Assembly (NCBI GenBank): GCA_040757065.1
Contig: JBFLXR010000024.1
Coordinates: 1 to 26,795, forward strand
Direction: 5' to 3'
DNA length: 26,795 bases
Source of the DNA: JBFLXR01 sp040757065
GTDB lineage: Bacteria; Pseudomonadota; Gammaproteobacteria; Burkholderiales; Gallionellaceae
Part shown: positions 22,766 through 26,795 of the stretch, piece by piece
How positions within the stretch are numbered: the stretch's first letter is position 1
How the letters are laid out: every line of letters starts with the position of its first letter
Program-made: the position numbers and the translations under genes
The notes under the pieces: generated by a model
What the model saw: only the letters and a program-made list of their open reading frames with translations
Databases searched by the model: none
What the model was told of the DNA's origin: nothing

Positions 22766-22782
22766 TGCAAATTTCATGCCAA
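22766..22782 (-). promoter_or_regulatory. Sigma-54 (-24/-12) promoter of the guanidine operon
   Basis: On the minus strand TTGGCATGAAATTTGCA has GG (22780-22779) and GC (22768-22767) separated by exactly 10 bases, close to the RpoN consensus TGGCACG-N4-TTGCA. The predicted start near 22755 is about 15 bases before the aptamer. A half-site GCACCA at 22867-22872, about 115 bases upstream, could belong to an NtrC site, but its second half is poor. Confidence 0.8.
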
Positions 22783-23142
22783 AGGATTTTCAGACTGTTT
22801 ACATTGAATATTCATCCTGCGATAGCGATAGAAGCGCATCATCAAAGTGCAGCGTTCAGTCATTGCGCACCAAAATACAACATTCGCATTTAGGCTTGGA
22901 ATCTATGGTTTCGAACTTACGCACGAACCCTGAGTTTGTTTGAACAGAGTCGGCTGCAATCCCCAGTGAGTCGCATAAATAGTTATTGGTTTAAACAGCC
23001 GTGGGCTTCGTTGCGAACTCCCCGCCACCGCCGAAAAGAAGCCGGACGCGCGCCTGAAACAGAAAGCATATCTTCAGCCCCGCACACCAACCACCCGATA
23101 AAAACAGTTTGCTGCCAGCAAACGGGGCAACTTAATACCGCG
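22783..23142. other. Non-coding stretch upstream of the guanidine operon
   Basis: No convincing gene. It holds the expected enhancer region of the sigma-54 promoter (weak NtrC half-site at 22867-22872) and the direct repeat copy B at 23022-23074. Base composition is less GC-rich than the operon. Confidence 0.5.
23022..23074 (+). repeat. Direct repeat copy B (partner of the tRNA-Ala 3' end repeat)
   Basis: Bases 23036-23074 match 8958-8996 at 35 of 39 positions, and 23023-23030 (CGCCACCG) matches the tRNA end CACCACCG. Further upstream the GGG-TTCG-CTCC-CCA skeleton of a tRNA 3' half can be faintly traced (23005-23027), which may be chance. It marks the right boundary of the minus-strand guanidine block. 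Confidence 0.55.
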
Positions 23143-23511
23143 TTAGAACCTATTACGCCCAGCCGCTTCCCATGAACACACGGAATCGGCCTCAGGCAAC
23201 CCGCCTACCCCTTCCCCTTGGTGATCCACGATCTCGAGCGAGGAGACTTGGGAGCCGCACCCCCAAACGATGATATCTACGCGCTCACCCGAATGAAGGT
23301 AACCGACCCCATCGGACGATTGGCGCTCTTCTGCGTCGAGAGCCTCAAACTCGATACTCCGACAACCACACTCGCACTCGCCAACAACTCGAAGAGCATT
23401 TATTGTACGAATCACCTCCGGCGGAATCGGAGCCAAAGCGGTAAGCAGAAGCGCCTGCCGTACCACGGCAGCTTCTTGCTCTGTAATTGGGCGTGGCGCG
23501 ATCGGTTTCAT
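23143..23511 (-). CDS. Hypothetical protein with Cys-Gly-Cys motif
   Basis: A 122-residue soluble protein (126 from an ATG at 23523). It reads MKPIAPRPITEQEAAVVRQA, a helical N-terminal half, then RVVGECECGCRSIEF and a beta-rich second half with HSGERVDIIVWGCGSQVSSLEI. This layout resembles small uncharacterised proteins of proteobacteria; I cannot name a family with certainty. The ribosome-binding site GGAG is very close (2 bases) to the chosen ATG, so the start is uncertain. Its neighbours give no functional clue. Confidence 0.6.
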   Translation of the reverse strand: MKPIAPRPITEQEAAVVRQALLLTALAPIPPEVIRTINALRVVGECECGCRSIEFEALDAEERQSSDGVGYLHSGERVDIIVWGCGSQVSSLEIVDHQGEGVGGLPEADSVCSWEAAGRNRF

Positions 23512-23545
23512 AGCTCCAAACATGGGGCAAAGAGGCGAGCACTAG

Positions 23546-23563
23546 GCACTCCCTGTGGAGTGC
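23546..23563. other. Hairpin between hypothetical protein and hydrolase genes
   Basis: GCACTCC and GGAGTGC form a perfect 7-bp stem around CTGT, in the gap between the two minus-strand genes. No T-run; function unknown. Confidence 0.4.
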
Positions 23564-23595
23564 GGGATTAGGGATCTTGAGCCTTGATTCGAGTC

Positions 23596-24408
23596 CTATT
23601 TGTTAGAGTGGCTCAAAAGCAGTGCCTCTCGGATCGCAGCGACGACTGCCTCTGGTTTTTCAAGCGGAATGGCATGCCCGCTATCTACCCATGTCTGCTT
23701 GGATCCGGGATAAAGACGGGCAATGTCTTTACGTTTTGCGTTGGCATCATCTGCCACAGTTGATTTTTCAACTAGCGGCTTGGAGGCACTAAGCACGAAA
23801 ACTGGCTTACCTGATAAGCTCGGCAACGCGAGAACCTGTTTACCAGTTTGAGGAAGCAAATCGAGCTCATCCTTGGCGGCACCCGAAACCATAGCTCCGA
23901 GCAGGCCACGCACCAGCAATGACTGCTTCTCCATCGCACCGTCACCATCAAGTTGTTGGGGGTGCGTCGAGTCAATCAAAACAAGTGCGCTCACCTCTTC
24001 AGGATAACGGCGAGCATAAAGCTGCATATACAAGCCGCCCAATGAATGACCTACCAGAATGTACGGCGGCATCATGTTTTTTTCGCGCAGCAGTGCTCTG
24101 AGTTCATCCACGACGTGCCAACCATCGCGAGGTGTTGCGACAAGATCGCTATTCCCGTAACCGGGACGGTTATAGGCAAATGTCGTGGTGTCGTCCGAAA
24201 TTTCAGGCAATACCTTCTTCCACCACTCCATTCTTCCGCCGAGCCCGTTTTCGAAGACAACAGGAGAGCTTTCATGCCGAGTTAATGCAAACTCAACATT
24301 CCGATTGTTAATCTTCTCCAAAGTTGAATTGGGTAGTGACGCACAGCCAGAGGCCAGCATAACCATCACAACGGCAATCGTTTCTGCGAATAGTTTTTTT
24401 CTGTTCAT
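23596..24408 (-). CDS. Alpha/beta-fold hydrolase, predicted lipoprotein
   Basis: A 270-residue alpha/beta hydrolase with a lipoprotein signal: a basic start (MNRKKLF), a hydrophobic stretch and the lipobox LASGC, Cys about residue 22, so it is probably anchored in the membrane on the periplasmic side. The fold shows the oxyanion region ENGLGGRMEWW, the nucleophile elbow GHSLGG, an acid candidate in LIDSTHP or after FVLSASKP, and the terminal histidine in DSGHAIPLEKPE. Substrate unknown. The ATG at 24408 has AGGAAGG upstream; the frame also has a TTG at 24411. Composition is lower in GC than the core genes, hinting at foreign origin. Confidence 0.85.
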   Translation of the reverse strand: MNRKKLFAETIAVVMVMLASGCASLPNSTLEKINNRNVEFALTRHESSPVVFENGLGGRMEWWKKVLPEISDDTTTFAYNRPGYGNSDLVATPRDGWHVVDELRALLREKNMMPPYILVGHSLGGLYMQLYARRYPEEVSALVLIDSTHPQQLDGDGAMEKQSLLVRGLLGAMVSGAAKDELDLLPQTGKQVLALPSLSGKPVFVLSASKPLVEKSTVADDANAKRKDIARLYPGSKQTWVDSGHAIPLEKPEAVVAAIREALLLSHSNK

Positions 24409-24513
24409 CAAGACCTTCCTAACGGTCGGTAGCAGCCCATTGTTAGGCTTTGCTCCTGCGTTCCAAGTCCATGACTGCGTTTCCTCTCAGGGGCTCGAAA
24501 ACATGGGATCGCT

Positions 24514-24936
24514 TCATGCTTCCTGTTTAGGCCACTTCCATGCATACCGGATAACTAGCAAAAGAAGAATGACTTCTACAGCAGCGCCAAAAACCATATG
24601 TATCCAGGCCTCACCTGCCAAATTGAACAATGTATAAGGGATATAAACTGCAGCCACGATTATGTTTGTCCATCGATTTACTTTAGCTGGCATAGCAACG
24701 GAAAGGAAAATCATTAGAGCTGGAATCGTCACCGAAACCAGCCCTATCAATAGGATGAGTTGTGTAATGTCAAATACAAACATTTTTCCTGCCAGAATAT
24801 CTTTTATGGAACCCGGCATATACAAGTGGAAATAATCCACATAGATGTAGAGAAACATAAAACTTGTCCACAATACTGCAAGCTTCAGTTTCACATTGAC
24901 CTTGATGTCTTCCAACGCCATTTGTGGCAGACTCAT
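24514..24936 (-). CDS. Four-helix membrane protein (DUF6326-like)
   Basis: A 140-residue inner-membrane protein with four predicted helices (about 18-37, 52-80, 86-108 and 110-132). The start KLKLAVLWTSFMFLYIYVDYFHLY and the motif MPGSIKDILAG resemble DUF6326 proteins as I recall them; that assignment is from memory and tentative. Function unknown. ATG 24936 has a good GGGAG ribosome-binding site. It lies about 105 bases upstream of the hydrolase gene on the same strand and has similarly low GC. Confidence 0.75.
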   Translation of the reverse strand: MSLPQMALEDIKVNVKLKLAVLWTSFMFLYIYVDYFHLYMPGSIKDILAGKMFVFDITQLILLIGLVSVTIPALMIFLSVAMPAKVNRWTNIIVAAVYIPYTLFNLAGEAWIHMVFGAAVEVILLLLVIRYAWKWPKQEA

Positions 24937-25405
24937 ACTTGCTCCCTTTCTTCTCGATATGGATGGACTTCGTGGTTTACGACAATAGCACCTCCTGAAA
25001 GTTGCAAAACCTAACAGACACTATATGGAGCCTGTGTCCGTATAATATCCACAACCTTGATGATTTCACCATTTCTCTTTTAATTTGGTGCAGATAGACC
25101 GCGCCCTGTCCGCCGAGTAATCAACAGCAACTACAGACAAAATCAAGCGCCCTATTAGGACAACCCATCTTTCTAACTCAGAACAGGAGCTACAGTTATG
25201 GAGTCAGCAGCCATCCCTTATTCCAGGTAAAAACCTCACTTGCCGGATCGCGTTCACGAGGTCAGCCACAACAGCCGCCATTTCAGTCATCGCACTGAAG
25301 AGAGCTACGTCCATCGGATACGTGGATTCATCTTTTCCACAGCAAACATTTTCCCTGATGCCTGATACGCATACTTCAAGTACTGCTCCATGCATTCAGC
25401 CCCAC
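24937..25405. other. Stretch without a convincing gene
   Basis: Low-GC sequence with only short overlapping frames on the minus strand (25204-25395 and 25305-25499) that lack family similarity or good ribosome-binding sites. They might be remains of a frameshifted gene. TATAAT at 25042-25047 on the plus strand is not followed by any gene. Confidence 0.35.
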
Positions 25406-25492
25406 TCACGCGAACATCATCGCGATACAAGTTCCGACCATGGCGACCCAGACAACCAGTGCATCGGGATTTACATTTTTTAGTGTTTGCAT
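25406..25492 (-). CDS. Possible 28-residue single-helix membrane peptide
   Basis: An ATG at 25492 opens a 28-codon frame ending TGA at 25408-25406. The product has a short polar start (MQTLKNVNPDA) followed by a hydrophobic helix (LVVWVAMVGTCIAMMFA). It is preceded by a moderate AAAGG about 8 bases upstream. Size and character fit the small membrane peptides often missed in annotation, but nothing more supports it; chance is possible. Confidence 0.35.
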   Translation of the reverse strand: MQTLKNVNPDALVVWVAMVGTCIAMMFA

Positions 25493-25534
25493 TGCGCACG
25501 CCTTTCTTGTGTTGATGAAAGGCAGTGTAAAGGC

Positions 25535-25561
25535 CGACTAGCTCATAGAATGAGCTAGTCG
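25535..25561. terminator. Perfect hairpin across the stop codon of the WYL regulator gene
   Basis: CGACTAGCTCAT (25535-25546) pairs over 12 bases with ATGAGCTAGTCG (25550-25561), loop AGA. The regulator's stop codon (25557-25555) lies in the stem. A T-run (25565-25569) follows only on the plus strand, so it may be a terminator for rightward transcription and only a weak one for the regulator. Confidence 0.6.
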
Positions 25562-26526
25562 TAATTTTTAAGCGCGGCGCTGAGTGTTGCGATCATGCGG
25601 GTACGCAGACTGTGCGGGGCGAGCACTTCGACTTCTTGTCCGTGCCGGAGGATGTCCATGAGCAATTCGCGGTCGTCGGCATAGGGCAGTTCGAGCAGGT
25701 AGCTGCCGTCCGGCTGGTAGCTGAAGCGTTGTTCGGGGTGCCAGATTTCGCTGGCGACCCAGCGCGCGCGGCCGGGGGTGAAGCGCAGTTTGGCCCATTG
25801 CACTTGGTTGCCGGAGAAAATGCCGTAGCCCTTTTCGAAATAGGCGCGCAGGGTATCGGCATCCAGTTCTTTGGCGGGTTGGTCGGTGAGTTCGGCTTGG
25901 CGAATGGCATCGATGGAGAAGCTGCGTATGCCGTTGCGCAGGTGGCACCATGCATCGAGATACCAGTTGTCGCGATAGAAAACGATTTGCTGAGGGGAAA
26001 GTTGGCGTTCGAGGGTTTCGTCGCGCTCGCGGTTGAAATGCAGTACGCGCAGTTGTTTGCGTCCGAGGGTGGCGCTGGCGATGACTTCGAAGTGTTCCAG
26101 CGGCAGCACGCGCTTGGCGGCGTGGATCAGCCGGAAGCGTTTTTCGACTTCTTCCGCGCTGTGGTCGTGGCTGCCGAGCAAGGCTTTCAGCCGGGCTTGC
26201 AGCGGTTCGACTTGCTGCTTCAACAGACCGGGGTGCAGCTCTTTGAGCAATTGCTGAATCAGCAGCAGCGCATGGGCTTCCGAGGCATTGAACCACATGC
26301 CCGGCAGCGCAAAAGCCGGGCCGGCGGACGGCTGCGATGCATAACGATAGCCGCCTGCTTCACGATCCCAAACGATAGGCGCATTTAAGCGGTCGCGCAG
26401 GTATTCCAGATCGCGCTTGAATGTCGCCAGCGAGATATCCAGCTCGGACAAGAAGTCGCCCACCGGCACCACTTTTCTGCCGGAGAGCATTTGGTCGATT
26501 TTGTAAAAACGTTCGCTACGGTCCAT
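25555..26526 (-). CDS. WYL-domain transcriptional regulator (YafY/DeoR-like)
   Basis: A 323-residue cytoplasmic regulator. The N-terminal winged helix (about 1-62) reads MDRSERFYKIDQMLSGRKVV, then SLATFKRDLEYLRDRLNAPI and a RYA-type wing. The WYL domain (about 140-230) has LRVLHFNRERD and the characteristic VFYRDNWYLDAWCHLRNGIRSFSIDAI. The C-terminal part (FTPGRARWVASEIWHPEQ onward) is the WCX extension. Such proteins bind ligands or nucleic acid and often repress nearby or stress genes. Its target is not evident; the genes to its left do not form an obvious regulon. Confidence 0.88.
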   Translation of the reverse strand: MDRSERFYKIDQMLSGRKVVPVGDFLSELDISLATFKRDLEYLRDRLNAPIVWDREAGGYRYASQPSAGPAFALPGMWFNASEAHALLLIQQLLKELHPGLLKQQVEPLQARLKALLGSHDHSAEEVEKRFRLIHAAKRVLPLEHFEVIASATLGRKQLRVLHFNRERDETLERQLSPQQIVFYRDNWYLDAWCHLRNGIRSFSIDAIRQAELTDQPAKELDADTLRAYFEKGYGIFSGNQVQWAKLRFTPGRARWVASEIWHPEQRFSYQPDGSYLLELPYADDRELLMDILRHGQEVEVLAPHSLRTRMIATLSAALKNYD

Positions 26527-26795
26527 GCGCTTTCCCTACCCTGCGCACATGGTAGCGCACCCCGCGAGCTTCTGGCAGAAATCCGTGCCTAGCGACAAGC
26601 CGCACGCTGCAAAAACGCACCGATAAGCCAGCCTGGGGGAAAATATTTCGCAGCGGGTTAACCAAAAAAGAAGCGCCCTTTCGGGCGCTTCTTTCTTCAG
26701 GCGCGGGAGGAGAGGTACCGCGCCGGACTACCGACTTGCCGGGTCAGGGGGAGGATTCCGGCAAATCGTCTGACAACTGTTCGGTTCGTTTTGAT
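26527..26795. other. Right-edge intergenic stretch and possible end of another gene
   Basis: Upstream region of the WYL gene. On the minus strand two frames enter from the right edge and stop at about 26747 (ending EQLSDDLPESSP) or about 26700, just before the terminator at 26667-26694. One is probably the C-terminus of a leftward gene outside the window; neither is recognised. Confidence 0.35.
26667..26694 (-). terminator. Strong intrinsic terminator at the right end
   Basis: A 12-bp perfect stem (AAAGAAGCGCCC/GGGCGCTTCTTT) with loop TTTC. On the minus strand it is followed by six Ts, so it most likely ends a leftward gene lying beyond the window; on the plus strand the T-run is weaker. Confidence 0.88.

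Noticed and set aside
24418..24448. Integron attC-like site (GCCTAAC ... GTTAGG) between the DUF6326-like and hydrolase genes
   Set aside because: On the minus strand the outer boxes resemble attC core sites, and small cassette-like genes lie on both sides. The whole element is only about 31 bases, too short for an attC, lacks the inner boxes, and the last base of the GTTRRRY box does not fit. No integron integrase or repeated array is visible.
25204..25499. Two overlapping 63-64 codon minus-strand frames as genes
   Set aside because: No ribosome-binding sites, no recognised motifs and mutual overlap; they may be the remains of a gene but cannot be supported.

Overview
The window looks like a betaproteobacterial chromosome, probably Nitrosomonadales (the order is an inference from gene content and GC-rich codon use). 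The left third is conserved core. The middle 14 kb is one leftward accessory block. The right end is a looser, lower-GC mix of small genes.

Core part (1-8952): tandem leftward promoters, tsaD (rightward), a bidirectional terminator, plsY (leftward), folB (rightward), a coupled ogt-xerD pair (leftward), the ribosomal/tRNA-modification operon rpsP-rimM-trmD-rplS (leftward, own promoter and terminator), a CcsA/YpjD-like membrane gene, ffh (rightward), a HAD phosphatase and tRNA-Ala(CGC).

Accessory block (about 8950-23075), all genes on the minus strand: a guanidine utilisation operon. Read in transcription order it has a sigma-54 -24/-12 promoter, a guanidine-I (ykkC) riboswitch with an intrinsic terminator, an ABC permease and ATPase, two DUF1989 proteins (UAAP1/UAAP2, carboxyguanidine deiminase subunits), a biotin-dependent carboxylase of the urea/guanidine carboxylase family, and allophanate hydrolase. 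Established pathway knowledge gives guanidine -> carboxyguanidine -> allophanate -> ammonia + CO2. It continues with a xylose-isomerase-like TIM-barrel protein. A second sigma-54 promoter with an NtrC-like site then precedes the substrate-binding protein, a membrane di-iron desaturase/hydroxylase-like protein, an EamA exporter, the decayed remnant of an isochorismatase-family hydrolase and a metallo-beta-lactamase-fold hydrolase. The layout suggests dual control: nitrogen limitation (sigma-54/NtrC) sets initiation and guanidine (riboswitch) sets read-through. The tail genes are not part of the textbook pathway and are the best candidate for something undescribed.

A degenerate direct repeat lies at the 3' end of tRNA-Ala and again just upstream of the operon promoter, so the block may have entered at the tRNA gene; no integrase is visible inside it.

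Right part (23075-26795): a small hypothetical protein, a lipoprotein alpha/beta hydrolase, a four-helix membrane protein (DUF6326-like), a possible 28-residue membrane peptide, a WYL-domain regulator and a strong terminator belonging to a gene beyond the right edge.
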